This document shows, one piece after another, positions 45,958-56,359 of a stretch of DNA of 64,000 nt (positions are counted from its first letter, which is position 1; every line of letters begins with the position of its first letter). The notes under the pieces are model-generated. The model saw nothing but the letters and a program-made list of their open reading frames with translations, searched no databases and was not told the DNA's origin. The stretch comes from Enterocytospora artemiae (lineage: Eukaryota > Microsporidia): NCBI GenBank assembly GCA_038659295.1, contig JASNGC010000004.1, positions 124,001 to 188,000 of the forward strand. Reading direction: 5' to 3'. A program made the position numbers and the translations under genes.

Positions 45958-48267
45958 TTAATTCAGGTGTTCTTTATTTTTTATAACCTCAATATTCCTT
46001 GGTAATCCCCCTCTGTTCTTAAATCTGTTTATAATACTCATTTCCTTCGTTAATTTGTGCTTACCTTCCCTCATTTTTTCAACACTTATCTTTAGCAATC
46101 CCATTATTCTTTTATTCTTATTGTCCAAATATGACGCAATTAGCTTTGAAAGAATTTCGGAAATCTCATTAACCATCAGATTTTTTTCGATCATTATATT
46201 AAACAGGTTTAATATATTGGGAAGGGTATCCTGAGAGTTGAAAACCAACGTCTTAACCAAATTGAATATCTCTCCAAAGGGTATTCTGTGTTCATCCAGG
46301 TCTCTAACAACTAGCAGAATTGCTACAGCCTTTAAGCATCCATTGATCAACTCAGTATCAAAAACGGATTTGATGTTACGATCAAGATGAGACCTTTGAT
46401 TAGAAGCAGATATGTGGTTTTCGCAGTTTAAATTTGATAGAATGATCTTCCAAAAACTACCATCATCTAGATCCACATTTTCCAGCTCTGTCTCAAGATA
46501 TGATCTGCATTTAGAATTTCCCTTCACTAAATCCCTGAAAAATTCCACGAAAAACTTCTGAAGAAACTGATTTGTCCCCAAATCATCTACATGACCCTCT
46601 TTATAATAAACCGAAAATAACAGCGTCATTCTGTTCTTCTCTGCAGACAAATCAACTCCATTTACAATATTTTGATCAAATAACATCTCTTTCAGATTAA
46701 ATGACTTTAGCTCTGAAAACTTAACAGTATAAATAGTATTCAATAGTAGATATGCCTTTTTCTGAATCTTACTTTCAGACAGAACTAGCTCCAGCAATCT
46801 TAAAACTAATGAAAAATCATAGCTCCACTTCTCAACAAAATAATTCATCAATCTAAGACTATTGTATAACTCCTCTGAATCTTCATTTAAATTGAGAATC
46901 TTCTGTGACAGCTCTACTGACATATCAACATTCGACAACTTGATCAGCTTTAGCAAGCCTTCATCAAAATCTGTAGTTGCATTTCTATAAAAATGCTCTA
47001 TAAAACTCATTACTATTCTGCTCTTAGATATGCATTCTAAAATTCTAAGGCTTGTTTCTCTGGAAATAGAATTTCCTAATATACAATTTTCACTCAAATT
47101 CTTCTGATGTGAAATAATCAAACTTCTCATAGAGGCTGTAACAATAGCTTGGTGGTCTCCAATCAAACAAATGTATAACTCTAAGAGTTTCTGTATATTA
47201 TCCTCATAATCTGTGCAAAAATTTGTCATGCTAGGCAAGATCTGAACAAAATATTTCATGTCTTCTTTGAGAGTTGACTTAAATAGCTCTATAACAACTG
47301 ACAAGTCAATATTGGAAATTTTTTTGAGCACCAGATAGTGTTTGTTGATGTGAACTACTTCAATAATTGAAATAAACTGCTCCAATCCAACATACTTTAT
47401 AATATCAACTAAAACACCACCACACATATTTGTCTCAAGAAAAAAATCATTCACAATTCTTATGGAATTTATATTGTGTGGAACCAAATGCGGACTTGCT
47501 AAAGAAAAAAATTCGGTCAAATTTTCATGGTTTCTTAATTTAGTCTTTTTCTTCCCATCCTTTATAGATAACTTAATAATTTCAACCATTGATTTGACAC
47601 AGTTTTCAGTAAGTTGGGGAATATATCTTGAAAATACTGGTTTCTTCACCGAAAGTGCTCTTCTATAAATTTCAGATAAAACATCGTACATTCCATCATC
47701 GTCAACTAAGAGACCATCCAGTACTGTGAAATCCTCAATATGATGAACCTTTATATGGTTCATAACAATTTTGTTGGAGGAAAGCTTATTGGATCGAAGG
47801 TATTCCAGGATATCAATCTTTTCATCAAAATAATCAAAACAGCAAGTTAATAGGACATGTGCATTCTTAGACTCCAACCTATTCATTAAATTATACTTTT
47901 CCAGAAGAATTCTTTTGATTCCAGATTTTTCTGAATTTTCAATAAGAAATTCGAGCAAAATCAAACTCTCAGTGCAGTCAGAATTTAAAATTATTCTAAA
48001 AAGCAGGGAAGTAAATTTAGCATCGTCATAAGCCAGTATGCTCTTTGCGAAAGAAATAAATCTACTATCGACTACAATTGATGGTGAGTATATCAAAATT
48101 ACTTCCAAAATATTCCTCTGAATGTCGAAGTTATCCGACTCCAAAATGGTATCATAGCAAGCAGACAAGAAAACCTCCGGTGCGTCTTGTCGTCCACTCT
48201 CCTTCAACGTATTTTTAATGGTTGTTATAAGCTCACTATGCTTTTCCAATAGTGAGAATTCAGACAT
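45958..48267 (-). CDS. large helical-repeat protein (possibly Rrp12-like)
   Basis: This 769-residue protein is almost entirely helical and leucine-rich, with the alternation of a HEAT or ARM solenoid. No catalytic motif is visible. The C-terminal phrase LIASYLDNKNKRIMGLLKISVEKM weakly resembles the end of Rrp12 (NUC173 family), a ribosome-export HEAT protein. Its basic tail (INRFKNRGG, KNKEHLN) and the neighbouring Dbp10 are in line with a nucleolar role, but this rests on a weak resemblance and could be wrong. The start at 48267 is supported by agccgca and an aaatttttag element just upstream. The open frame extends nine codons further upstream. Confidence 0.6.
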   Translation of the reverse strand: MSEFSLLEKHSELITTIKNTLKESGRQDAPEVFLSACYDTILESDNFDIQRNILEVILIYSPSIVVDSRFISFAKSILAYDDAKFTSLLFRIILNSDCTESLILLEFLIENSEKSGIKRILLEKYNLMNRLESKNAHVLLTCCFDYFDEKIDILEYLRSNKLSSNKIVMNHIKVHHIEDFTVLDGLLVDDDGMYDVLSEIYRRALSVKKPVFSRYIPQLTENCVKSMVEIIKLSIKDGKKKTKLRNHENLTEFFSLASPHLVPHNINSIRIVNDFFLETNMCGGVLVDIIKYVGLEQFISIIEVVHINKHYLVLKKISNIDLSVVIELFKSTLKEDMKYFVQILPSMTNFCTDYEDNIQKLLELYICLIGDHQAIVTASMRSLIISHQKNLSENCILGNSISRETSLRILECISKSRIVMSFIEHFYRNATTDFDEGLLKLIKLSNVDMSVELSQKILNLNEDSEELYNSLRLMNYFVEKWSYDFSLVLRLLELVLSESKIQKKAYLLLNTIYTVKFSELKSFNLKEMLFDQNIVNGVDLSAEKNRMTLLFSVYYKEGHVDDLGTNQFLQKFFVEFFRDLVKGNSKCRSYLETELENVDLDDGSFWKIILSNLNCENHISASNQRSHLDRNIKSVFDTELINGCLKAVAILLVVRDLDEHRIPFGEIFNLVKTLVFNSQDTLPNILNLFNIMIEKNLMVNEISEILSKLIASYLDNKNKRIMGLLKISVEKMREGKHKLTKEMSIINRFKNRGGLPRNIEVIKNKEHLN

Positions 48268-48382
48268 TGCGGCTAAAAATTTTACAAATTTCAAAAAATA
48301 AAATAAACTATCCTCATGAATAAGAAAATTTTCGTTGGTTAAAGTCCAAAGATTGATTTCTATTCATTAAATTACAATAAGC

Positions 48383-48505
48383 ATGTCGGGGTATCTAGAG
48401 CTCTTTAAAAGAAAATTGTTAAGGAATAATACATATTATGCAAATTTAGTGAATAAATTGGCATTTGTGAAGAATATAACAGCATATGTGAGTTGGTATA
48501 ATTAA
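48383..48505 (+). CDS. possible 40-residue small protein
   Basis: An open frame starts at ATG 48383 and ends TAA at 48505, overlapping the last bases of the Ctr9-like gene on the other strand. The product starts MSGYLELFKRKLL and is basic with many aromatic residues and Asn (YVSWYN end). No C triplet precedes it, and nothing similar is known to me. It is plausible because of its composition, but chance is not excluded. Confidence 0.2.
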   Translation: MSGYLELFKRKLLRNNTYYANLVNKLAFVKNITAYVSWYN

Positions 48506-50445
48506 TTGATAATATTTCTTTTCTTGCGATATTCCTCAATCTCTTTGATCTTTCTCTTCCTGACGGCCTCTTCATTGTCAATATTCTCTAAAACTTCTCT
48601 GATATCACCACTAAGGTTACGAGACTTGACTAAATCTTTGGCTTCGGAAATCCTGCCCTCTTTAACAAGCAATTTCGCTTTAATTTCCTCAAGCCCAGAG
48701 CATCTACCCATGCAAAGTTCTATTATCTTCAGATCATCAACAAATTGACATACTTGACCCAATAGTGCATTGGTATCAACAGAGCTTCGCTTGATTTTTA
48801 ACAGACTAGAGGCTGCCAGGATCCAATCTTCACACATTATGAAACAGTTTGCCAAATTTTTGTAAATAGCATCAATAAATGGATGATTGTTGGTTATAAG
48901 ATCATTTTCAAGCTGTTTGAGCAGTACTATCGCTTGTTTCGGATATCCCCTTTTGGCATAGCATACAGCTAGACAATTAATAGAGTAGAAGGACTCTGGA
49001 TTCTTTTTTGTCAACTTAATCACATTTTCATAATCATCCTGTTGCAGGTATAGATGAGACAAACAGGCTATTGCAAACAGATTGTGCCCTTTTTTAATAC
49101 ATTCCTCAAAAATACCTATCGATTCTTCCGGATCTACCTCCATCTGAATATATCCTTGGAGTGGCAAAATAGGTGTACTTCTGTCCTTGCAAAGATACGA
49201 AAGAACAAATTTAGATTCTGGGAGAGCATTTTCCCTCAGTAGATCGGCATCTGATTTTAAAACCGCCAAGTTATACTTCAAAGCTTCTACTTGACTAGAG
49301 TCTTCACAGATATGGATGGTTTCTTCTAGTATTTCTTCGATAAATTTGGAATTAGGAACATTCCATGTTCCATCCTCATTCTCCAGGTTATTTTGCACCA
49401 TCTTCAAAACAGCCAGGTTATTTCTTGCTGGAATCTTATCAAATGTGGTCGAATCAATAGCTGATTCTAGATTATCCAAAAATTCCGTGTTTTTCCTCTC
49501 TGTATTCAAGGCCAATAGAGCTATTTTTCTTATCTCTATGGAGCATTTATTAAAATCATAGTCATATTTTCCGGAGTTTACACTCAATATTGCATTATAA
49601 TCGTGAACAGCCACGTAAGCTTCTCCTTCCTCCAGTGCCTTGCCCCGAATTCTAGACAGATTAAATCTAGATGGCAGGTATTCAGGATCGTGGTTCAGAG
49701 ACATCTCATAAAACTGAACCGCTCGATCATATTCACCATTCAAATGAAATATTTTACCTATAATATAATCAATTTCTGCGGTATAGATGTGTGGATGTCT
49801 AAGTTTAATTTCTTTCAGAGAATCAACTTCAGATGTTTTAAATTCTAAATTTGTCAAAACTACATCAATACTCTTGGGATTACTATACACATCAGAAAGT
49901 CCAACCCTGTATAAAAAATCCTTATTTGTGACACGTCCAATCTGATCACATCTGGATAAATTAATCCACTTTGTTGAATCAATACATCCAATGAGTATTT
50001 CATTCATTGTTTCATACACATGTTTCTTATTATTCAAACCCAAATTGCAAATATCAATTCCCTTCTGAAAATTCGCCTTGGAAAATTCAAAGAGTGCACT
50101 TTCATAATCTTGTTTTATAAGCAAAAAATAATATCCCCTTAGTATAGGCATTCTTTTATCACTACAATCTGAGAGAGCGACTAAAAGATCAGAGGGATCA
50201 TTTCCATAGGACAACTCCAGGGCGATCAGATCAATTACAATTCCAGCCTCATCTTCATTGCTAGATGCACGTTCCCTAGCTAATTCCAATAGAATTTTAG
50301 ATTCATTGTAGTGATGCCTGTAAGTCAATGCAATTTCCCGAATTCGATCCGAACTAAATTCTGAAACAACTATGCTATTCCTTAGTTCTTCAAATGCATC
50401 ACCAAATGCCAAACCATATGTCTTCTCGGATAGTTTTTGGATCAT
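48502..50445 (-). CDS. CTR9: TPR-repeat protein, Ctr9-like (Paf1 complex)
   Basis: This 647-residue protein is built of TPR-like helical hairpins. The clearest repeat is FHLNGEYDRAVQFYEMSL near residue 235, with further repeats in the middle and C-terminal half (for example YLQQDDYENVIKL). It ends with a charged helix (AVRKRKIKEIEEYRKKR) like the Ctr9 tail. Ctr9 scaffolds the Paf1 complex, which travels with Pol II and supports histone modification and 3' processing. SRP72 and other TPR proteins are alternatives. The start is well supported by ggccccagATG. The protein is shorter than yeast Ctr9 (1077). Confidence 0.5.
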   Translation of the reverse strand: MIQKLSEKTYGLAFGDAFEELRNSIVVSEFSSDRIREIALTYRHHYNESKILLELARERASSNEDEAGIVIDLIALELSYGNDPSDLLVALSDCSDKRMPILRGYYFLLIKQDYESALFEFSKANFQKGIDICNLGLNNKKHVYETMNEILIGCIDSTKWINLSRCDQIGRVTNKDFLYRVGLSDVYSNPKSIDVVLTNLEFKTSEVDSLKEIKLRHPHIYTAEIDYIIGKIFHLNGEYDRAVQFYEMSLNHDPEYLPSRFNLSRIRGKALEEGEAYVAVHDYNAILSVNSGKYDYDFNKCSIEIRKIALLALNTERKNTEFLDNLESAIDSTTFDKIPARNNLAVLKMVQNNLENEDGTWNVPNSKFIEEILEETIHICEDSSQVEALKYNLAVLKSDADLLRENALPESKFVLSYLCKDRSTPILPLQGYIQMEVDPEESIGIFEECIKKGHNLFAIACLSHLYLQQDDYENVIKLTKKNPESFYSINCLAVCYAKRGYPKQAIVLLKQLENDLITNNHPFIDAIYKNLANCFIMCEDWILAASSLLKIKRSSVDTNALLGQVCQFVDDLKIIELCMGRCSGLEEIKAKLLVKEGRISEAKDLVKSRNLSGDIREVLENIDNEEAVRKRKIKEIEEYRKKRNIIN

Positions 50446-50649
50446 CTGGGGCCAGGAAAAATTACTAAAATGAATTCAAGGAGAGCAGGTTGCTGAATCA
50501 CCAAAAACAACATATGTGATTGTTTTTACAGCTTATTTTACATTTTGACAGAGAGATGGATTTACAAGCATGGTATCTGTTGTAGCAGCATTTTCAACAG
50601 TATCTTTTAGTTTGGCGTCCCATTAAATTATTTATGTTTTAATGCCCTA

Positions 50650-50934
50650 ATGCTTTCTCAGTTACAGCTGGAAATTAACCATCTTCTATTTCTATACTTC
50701 ACCTCAGTCGGTGTTATTCAAAGAGATGCATTTGAAGATACAATATACAAATCCATGGACGAACTAGTCGATGAATTCGTTAAGGTCAAAAAACGGATTG
50801 ATACTATGCTAGGGGATTTGCAAAGTGATCTAATCATAAGAAATTATGTTGATGAAGAACTTGCCATACAAGAAGCAAAGGAATATGTCGAAGAAGGAAG
50901 AGAATTCTTGAACAGAATTGTTAATTTTAAATAA
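50650..50934 (+). CDS. MED21: Mediator subunit 21 (Srb7)
   Basis: This protein has 94 residues. The first helix MLSQLQLEINHLLFLYF matches the Med21 N-terminal helix. The rest fits the Med21 pattern: FVKVKKRIDTMLGDL near residue 45 (family: lo-x-K-x-I-D-x-L-I-x-x-L), then ELAIQEAKEYVEEGREFL, a helix ending with a kinase-module contact in relatives. Med21 pairs with Med7 in the Mediator middle module. The start follows gccctaATG. Length is reduced by a third compared with yeast (140). Confidence 0.8.
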   Translation: MLSQLQLEINHLLFLYFTSVGVIQRDAFEDTIYKSMDELVDEFVKVKKRIDTMLGDLQSDLIIRNYVDEELAIQEAKEYVEEGREFLNRIVNFK

Positions 50935-50956
50935 TTAAACCAAGGAGGGAAATATT

Positions 50957-52504
50957 CTAAATTTTATTTTTGATGCCGGCTTTCAGTGAGTCATAGAGGT
51001 TCCTAGACTCTCCTATTGTTTGAAAAGCTATTCTTTCCTTATGAAGATATTCCTTCAGAAGTATATTGGCAGTCATATCAACATAGTCACACTCTGTAAA
51101 ATCTAATGTTATACACTCGTCCCTTGAAAAAATCACACGTTTCTTTCTAATCATCTCAATCAAATTATGAACATTGGTATAATTAACGACTTTTACAATT
51201 TGTATTGTTGTCCCTGATTCGATCAGCGATCCCTTATTGATATAGGCGAAATTTAATGAAAAAGTAAACAGAAGTCCAGCCAAAAGTATATAGATAATTT
51301 GGCCCTGGAAGCATACACCAATGGAAAATGTAACAAAGACAACAAATTTGTCCAAACTGGATAGTTTGACAAATTCGATGGCATATTCCACAAAGAACGA
51401 AATTCCTATGAACTGAATGATAAATGTCGGAATGAAGGTGGGCAGGTATGAACATATATGGTGTAAAAAGAAAAAGAGTGGTATGATTAGGCAACCTGCA
51501 AGTAATGAGTGTGACCTAGTGCTTCCCCCTGAGATATAAAATAGTAAGGATCCGGAATAGTTCAGGTTGCTTGGAAATAGTAAAGAGAGATTGGAAAAGC
51601 CAAAGGCCCTAATTTCCCTGTCTATATCTATATTTGCCTCTATCTTGTCTGCATACAGTGGAATGGCTATCAAATTGTTCAAAACAGCCAACATTGCTAT
51701 GGAAATAATATTTGCCAAGTTTGAAAAAATAAATTTCACAGAAATGTTTTTGACATCAATAGTGTTCACCAATTTTCTAATGCTCAATGCCGTGACATTC
51801 TCTGGACTAAAAAGTAGATGATGGTACATAAATTCCCCAAAATACAACTTCAATATATTCATCACTGCTGTAATAAGGAATATGTAGCATACCAGATAGA
51901 CTGGTTCCATATATCTCTTAAGTATACAAATCCCTATAGCAGAGATGACAGTTGAGATAGTCATAAATAACAGGCTATACATCTTCTCAGACGGCACATA
52001 CAGTCTGTGACACCCCATTAATATCATAAGAAGTCCGTTACAAAGCATCATAGAATATGTTACGGGTTTTGGAAGCATTTTTATGTATTTACCAGCCTTT
52101 ATGGAGTACAGAATCCTGGAACATATAAAAACCACAAGGGAAGAAATGACAAAACAGCACATAGGATTTGTAAGATTTAAAGGCTCATAAACTGTATATT
52201 CATTCGTTAAATCAGTCTTCGCACTTAGTTTATTCTTGGATGAAAATGTATAGCTGTTAGCCATAATCTGCTCAGCCAGACCCTTTGCCTCCATGCAGGG
52301 CATTGATATGAATCCTTCATTAAATCCCGAAAAGAAATAATAAACTAGCTGGGATGCTGCAGAGATAAAAAGATAAAGTGTTCTGGATTTACTTTTGTTC
52401 TCCTCACCCAAAAGGGTCGACCCGAATGACTCGACAAAAACTGGCGTTATCACCAAGTAAATAACTGGAGCAACCAAGATAGAACAGAAACCACGGATTT
52501 TCAT
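50957..52504 (-). CDS. SulP-family anion transporter with STAS domain
   Basis: This 515-residue protein has about eleven membrane helices. The phrase AFGFSNLSLLFPSNLNYSGS followed by SGGSTRSHSLLAG is typical of the SulP (SLC26) family group of yeast Ygr125w (Vsb1). The C-terminal 80 residues form a STAS domain (ECITLDFTECDYVDMTANIL and the following helix). Other family members carry sulfate or other anions, whereas Vsb1 is linked to vacuolar basic amino acid uptake, so the substrate is open. The start is well supported (ttacccccagaaATG). Confidence 0.85.
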   Translation of the reverse strand: MKIRGFCSILVAPVIYLVITPVFVESFGSTLLGEENKSKSRTLYLFISAASQLVYYFFSGFNEGFISMPCMEAKGLAEQIMANSYTFSSKNKLSAKTDLTNEYTVYEPLNLTNPMCCFVISSLVVFICSRILYSIKAGKYIKMLPKPVTYSMMLCNGLLMILMGCHRLYVPSEKMYSLLFMTISTVISAIGICILKRYMEPVYLVCYIFLITAVMNILKLYFGEFMYHHLLFSPENVTALSIRKLVNTIDVKNISVKFIFSNLANIISIAMLAVLNNLIAIPLYADKIEANIDIDREIRAFGFSNLSLLFPSNLNYSGSLLFYISGGSTRSHSLLAGCLIIPLFFFLHHICSYLPTFIPTFIIQFIGISFFVEYAIEFVKLSSLDKFVVFVTFSIGVCFQGQIIYILLAGLLFTFSLNFAYINKGSLIESGTTIQIVKVVNYTNVHNLIEMIRKKRVIFSRDECITLDFTECDYVDMTANILLKEYLHKERIAFQTIGESRNLYDSLKAGIKNKI

Positions 52505-52974
52505 TTCTGGGGGTAAAACTTTTCTACAGATCTAATAAGGGTTAAAAAATCATGCTCCAATTTTCCGAATTCGGTGTGTTCGCCTAATATTTCACGGGGC
52601 TCAAATAATAATTTGTACAAATAACTCATTTCCCGGTTACAGAGTCTTGGTTTCAGCATATATTGCAATAAGATAGCCCATGTTAAATGGTCCCTGTATT
52701 CTAAAAAGATAGTAGAGTTTATGAGAAAAAATTGCTAAAGCATCCACTGGAATATAATGGACGTGCACATTTTCTGCAGTGAGTCTATAACAAATTTATA
52801 TGTTATAATATGTTATATTAAACTACTCCTAGGATAACAGCGTGGTTAAGACATCATCTCAAAGAAGATCGGATGCTTGCCATAGTTTTTCATTAACTGT
52901 CATACTCAAGGAGTATCACCCAATAGAGATAGATTTTTGAAAAATAATTTTTGAAAAATTTTTCTCCCTCAAGC
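52505..52974. other. intergenic, no gene seen; short tandem repeat
   Basis: This is the spacer between two divergent genes. A tandem pair of atatgttata lies at about 52798-52818. No RNA gene was recognised, although a GC-richer patch near 52568-52600 stands out slightly. Confidence 0.5.
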
Positions 52975-53286
52975 ATGTTAATGGTTCAAATTGGGAGAGA
53001 GGTTCGTCCTAGAGATATTAACTTCAGATATATTAAGGCAGCCATAACAGGAATAATAGATAATAAATTTGTTGTCATAATAAAGCAGGATAGAACTAGT
53101 GAAGTAGTTCGTGTCGATGATTTCGTTATGACCGAGGTCGTCTATACTCCAGAGGAGCTAAATAACTCAAGTTGTGCCTTCTACAAGATTGAAGAGCCAG
53201 CTAAGAAGTTGAATGGGTTTGAAAGATTTAAGATTTCACTAGAAAATTCGGTCAGGGATGAGTTGATAAAAAACTCTGGACTTTAG
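52975..53286 (+). CDS. unrecognised small protein with SH3/Tudor-like strands
   Basis: This 103-residue protein starts at ATG 52975 or 52981. The first ATG follows tctccctcaagc and is therefore preferred. The middle has strand-rich phrases (AAITGIIDNKFVVIIKQDR, EVVRVDDFVM), as in small barrel or SH3-like domains, and a helical charged tail follows. No recognised motif fixes the function. A chromatin or RNA-complex subunit is possible but not shown. Confidence 0.55.
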   Translation: MLMVQIGREVRPRDINFRYIKAAITGIIDNKFVVIIKQDRTSEVVRVDDFVMTEVVYTPEELNNSSCAFYKIEEPAKKLNGFERFKISLENSVRDELIKNSGL

Positions 53287-53939
53287 GAATAAATTCAAAC
53301 TATAGGTTTTATTAGAGACAGTTTTTGAAGAACCATATTAATGCTCTGTTTTCGATTTACTCTGCCGTGAGGCACTCTAAGATCTTGCCGTTTTTAAAAA
53401 ATACGAATACCTATACTTTTGGAACGAATATTTTATAATGTGTATATTGCCACTCCACACTCTCTGAGATCTATCTTTACTTAGCAGTCTAAAAACTCAA
53501 GTGTGGATTCTAAATAGCTATACATCGACAATCCTAAGAATAAAGAACTCTTTTACGAGTCTATTACTCGCTATTGGCCTACGTTAAATTGAAATAGAGG
53601 AAACTATGTATTATGATGAATAACTGTACATTTTTTAGAATTCATGTGTTAACTCACAGCCAACCAATAGAATATTAACTAGGAATCCTGCCTATTAAAT
53701 CCATAAAATTTTTTATAACTGATCAGTTGTTTGGACTTTGATATCCATATCAGCTCTATAACGATCCATTTAGCACATGTTTCATTTTTAAAAAATACTA
53801 TTTGATCATTATTTGAAAAACGAACTTTACTGATATTTTTGATATATTTAACCAAATCAAACCAATAAAAATTTAAATTACGAATAGAAATGTTTTGATT
53901 TTTGTATTGTGTTTAAAACCTATGAATCTATATTTTCCA
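53287..53939. other. intergenic, about 650 bases, no gene seen
   Basis: The gap is AT-rich, with no open frame or start signal of note. Confidence 0.6.
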
Positions 53940-56138
53940 ATGGAAAGGAGAAAACGTAGTGATGTTCCGACACGAGGACGGCCAAGAAAGGGAGAGCTAC
54001 CAGTGAATGCTAATGCAGCAAGTAACCTAAGTAAGATTAGGCGCATACATGAGCTTTTTGAGAGTAGAATGCAAAGCAGGGACAAAACTAAGATAAACAG
54101 TAGTGCTAGTTCGGCTGAACTGTCATCAACTACCAACAATACTGTCTGCAGTCCTTTTGTTAAGTTGGACAATAGTTTCAATCAAGTAGAAAAGAATAGC
54201 AACTTCACTCAGTATTCGAAATATCCAAAAATCAGTAGAAATTTTTTATGCAATGAATTATCGGACACATACAAGCAATGTACACAAGATAATCCCTCAA
54301 GCACGACCATAGCAAATATTGGTACCCTACAACCAAATTTAACGAACCAGCTTCAATTTTCACAAATTAATAACAGTCCAAGCAAATTCGATGAGACTAG
54401 GGATTTTCAAGAAATTGAAGATTTCACTGGCTTGAATACTAGAACACTCCAGAATAGTGATTCTGATCAGCAATCTAATCATACATCACATGACATCACC
54501 ACCGATACCCACAGATTAAATCTAACTCCATTGAGTGATTTAGATCGAATCTTGAACACCGAGTTTGATAATATTATTTTTCAACACAATATCTTCCCTG
54601 ATGAGAATTTAATATTTATCGAGCCGAGCTCACAGAATATTGTTTCTGGTTGTTTCAGAGACAAAACACACAGTGAGGACAATAAATGTACAATAAACTT
54701 CGAAACGATGTTTCAAGAAAACAATGAGTATTTAACAGACATTATGAAACAGGAAATAAATATGCGTGACAGTACCGTTAGTAGTGAGATAATTGGTGAT
54801 AGATTCCCCAATAATAGCTCACATATCAATAGGGCAACAAATTTACAAGATTCAATGAACAGGATTCATGATGCAGATTCCACATACGAAAATAACTTCA
54901 GGACTAACACCATTCAGGAGAAGTTGGATGAAATAAAAAGTGGAAAGGAATTACAAAGAGTAACCAGTACTGAACGGGACTTTAGACTAGGAAGCAAGCT
55001 ACAAGATTGTGAGAAGGCAAAAAACTCCGAAGATCCGATGTCATGGATAAGAAGTAATAACTTTCAAGAAGAGCAAAATAATTCCAAGGAGATAAAATTT
55101 TCGGAGCATTTCGATTTTGGTGATGGGTATGAAGATTCAACGAAGTATATTAATGATCAGTTGGAGAAGTTCCATTGTAATATAAGCAATTACAATTGTG
55201 GAACAAGCAACTACCTGGATACTACAAACTCAAATGATAGTTCTAACAGGATATGCCTTGGAGATCTTCTTGGAAATAATCCTGTAGATAATGCATACAA
55301 CAAAAAATCAGGCAGCTTCAATCCGTATGAATTTGCCTCATCTACAAAGTCCTCCAATCAATCACCAAACAATCGATCAATTGAAGATTGGAATCTCAGC
55401 AACTACTCAAGAGGTTTAACTCATGAATTAGATAACTATCATCCGCTGTTAAATTCGAATATCCGTATTAATAACCCTATTAATTCCTCAAATATAAATT
55501 CATCAAGCCAATTGATGAAAAATGCTACAAGTTCTTTGCAGTCTACATTCCGTAATAACACCTTGTATAGAAGTCCAGAAAAAATAGGGAGGGAGATGAA
55601 TACTCCCTGGCTGAATAGAAAAAGAAGACGTAGTGGCCCCATGGTTTATGGTAATGCGACAGCAAATAAGGAATCTTTTGGGATGGAACATCCCTCCAAA
55701 TACTCTTCATACGATTATGTTTGTGGAATTGATAGACCTGAATCAATTGTTCACTTTAGGGAAAATAACCTGTCCCTGCCTTCCATTCTAAACGGAACTA
55801 ATCCGTTGGGGAAATCAGACAAGGGCGTAATAGACTATTTTAGAAAGGAAGTCAGACAGCTCGATATGAACAATGTGACAGTCTACCAGTTAAAGTGCAT
55901 CATGAAGGAGTTCGGGCTTAACTATACAGGGAAAAAAAACGAACTGATCGAAAGAATTAGAGAAATCGAAAGAAAAATCGCAATCAGAGAGGAGGGACAG
56001 GCAAATGAAAACAGTGATACCGATAGAATCGTTAAACGTCCACCAATCAGGGTTCCACAAAAAAGTACATCCAAAATAGAGGGAATCCCGCTTCAAAATA
56101 ATTCCAATGTTTTCTCCATGGACCAGTATTTCTTCTGA
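53940..56138 (+). CDS. AT-hook plus SAP domain DNA-binding protein
   Basis: This 732-residue protein starts at ATG 53940 (after ttttcca); an ATG 18 bases upstream is also possible. Near the N-terminus lies an AT-hook core (TRGRPRKG, residues 11-18). The next 600 residues are Asn/Ser-rich and probably disordered. At about residues 640-680 sits a SAP domain with MNNVTVYQLKCIMKEFGL then GKKNELIERIREIERK, which in other proteins binds AT-rich DNA. The combination points to a chromatin organiser or transcription regulator in the nucleus. I do not know an orthologue with this exact architecture. Confidence 0.75.
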   Translation: MERRKRSDVPTRGRPRKGELPVNANAASNLSKIRRIHELFESRMQSRDKTKINSSASSAELSSTTNNTVCSPFVKLDNSFNQVEKNSNFTQYSKYPKISRNFLCNELSDTYKQCTQDNPSSTTIANIGTLQPNLTNQLQFSQINNSPSKFDETRDFQEIEDFTGLNTRTLQNSDSDQQSNHTSHDITTDTHRLNLTPLSDLDRILNTEFDNIIFQHNIFPDENLIFIEPSSQNIVSGCFRDKTHSEDNKCTINFETMFQENNEYLTDIMKQEINMRDSTVSSEIIGDRFPNNSSHINRATNLQDSMNRIHDADSTYENNFRTNTIQEKLDEIKSGKELQRVTSTERDFRLGSKLQDCEKAKNSEDPMSWIRSNNFQEEQNNSKEIKFSEHFDFGDGYEDSTKYINDQLEKFHCNISNYNCGTSNYLDTTNSNDSSNRICLGDLLGNNPVDNAYNKKSGSFNPYEFASSTKSSNQSPNNRSIEDWNLSNYSRGLTHELDNYHPLLNSNIRINNPINSSNINSSSQLMKNATSSLQSTFRNNTLYRSPEKIGREMNTPWLNRKRRRSGPMVYGNATANKESFGMEHPSKYSSYDYVCGIDRPESIVHFRENNLSLPSILNGTNPLGKSDKGVIDYFRKEVRQLDMNNVTVYQLKCIMKEFGLNYTGKKNELIERIREIERKIAIREEGQANENSDTDRIVKRPPIRVPQKSTSKIEGIPLQNNSNVFSMDQYFF

Positions 56139-56223
56139 CCACCTAGTGTATTAAGAATATGTAATAAATTAATTAAACATAGAGACATCAAGACTTCAAA
56201 ATAGTTTACGTAATAATATAATT

Positions 56224-56280
56224 TATAAATGCTTTGCCATTAAACAGAACAGCCAATCTTAGATTTCCCGGAAAGTGTTG
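56224..56280 (-). repeat. decayed copy of RQC2 3' end
   Basis: On the minus strand this fragment still encodes LSGKSKIG, the same as the final LPGKSKIG of the RQC2 protein, with scattered base changes and about 12 inserted bases before an aaagcatt end similar to the real gene's end. It is a non-coding leftover of a tandem duplication about 120 bases downstream of the gene. Confidence 0.5.
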
Positions 56281-56340
56281 TTTCAGGTTACCATTTGTCA
56301 TATGCTTCTTGATGATCCAGTTATTCAGACAGTATTACCC

Positions 56341-56359
56341 ATACCTTTGAGAAAGGTAT
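56341..56359. repeat. hairpin immediately after RQC2 stop codon
   Basis: The string atacctttgagaaaggtat is a perfect 8-bp inverted repeat with a 3-base loop. It begins at the base next to the RQC2 stop. It may be a transcript 3' end structure or a regulatory hairpin; chance is possible. Confidence 0.7.
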
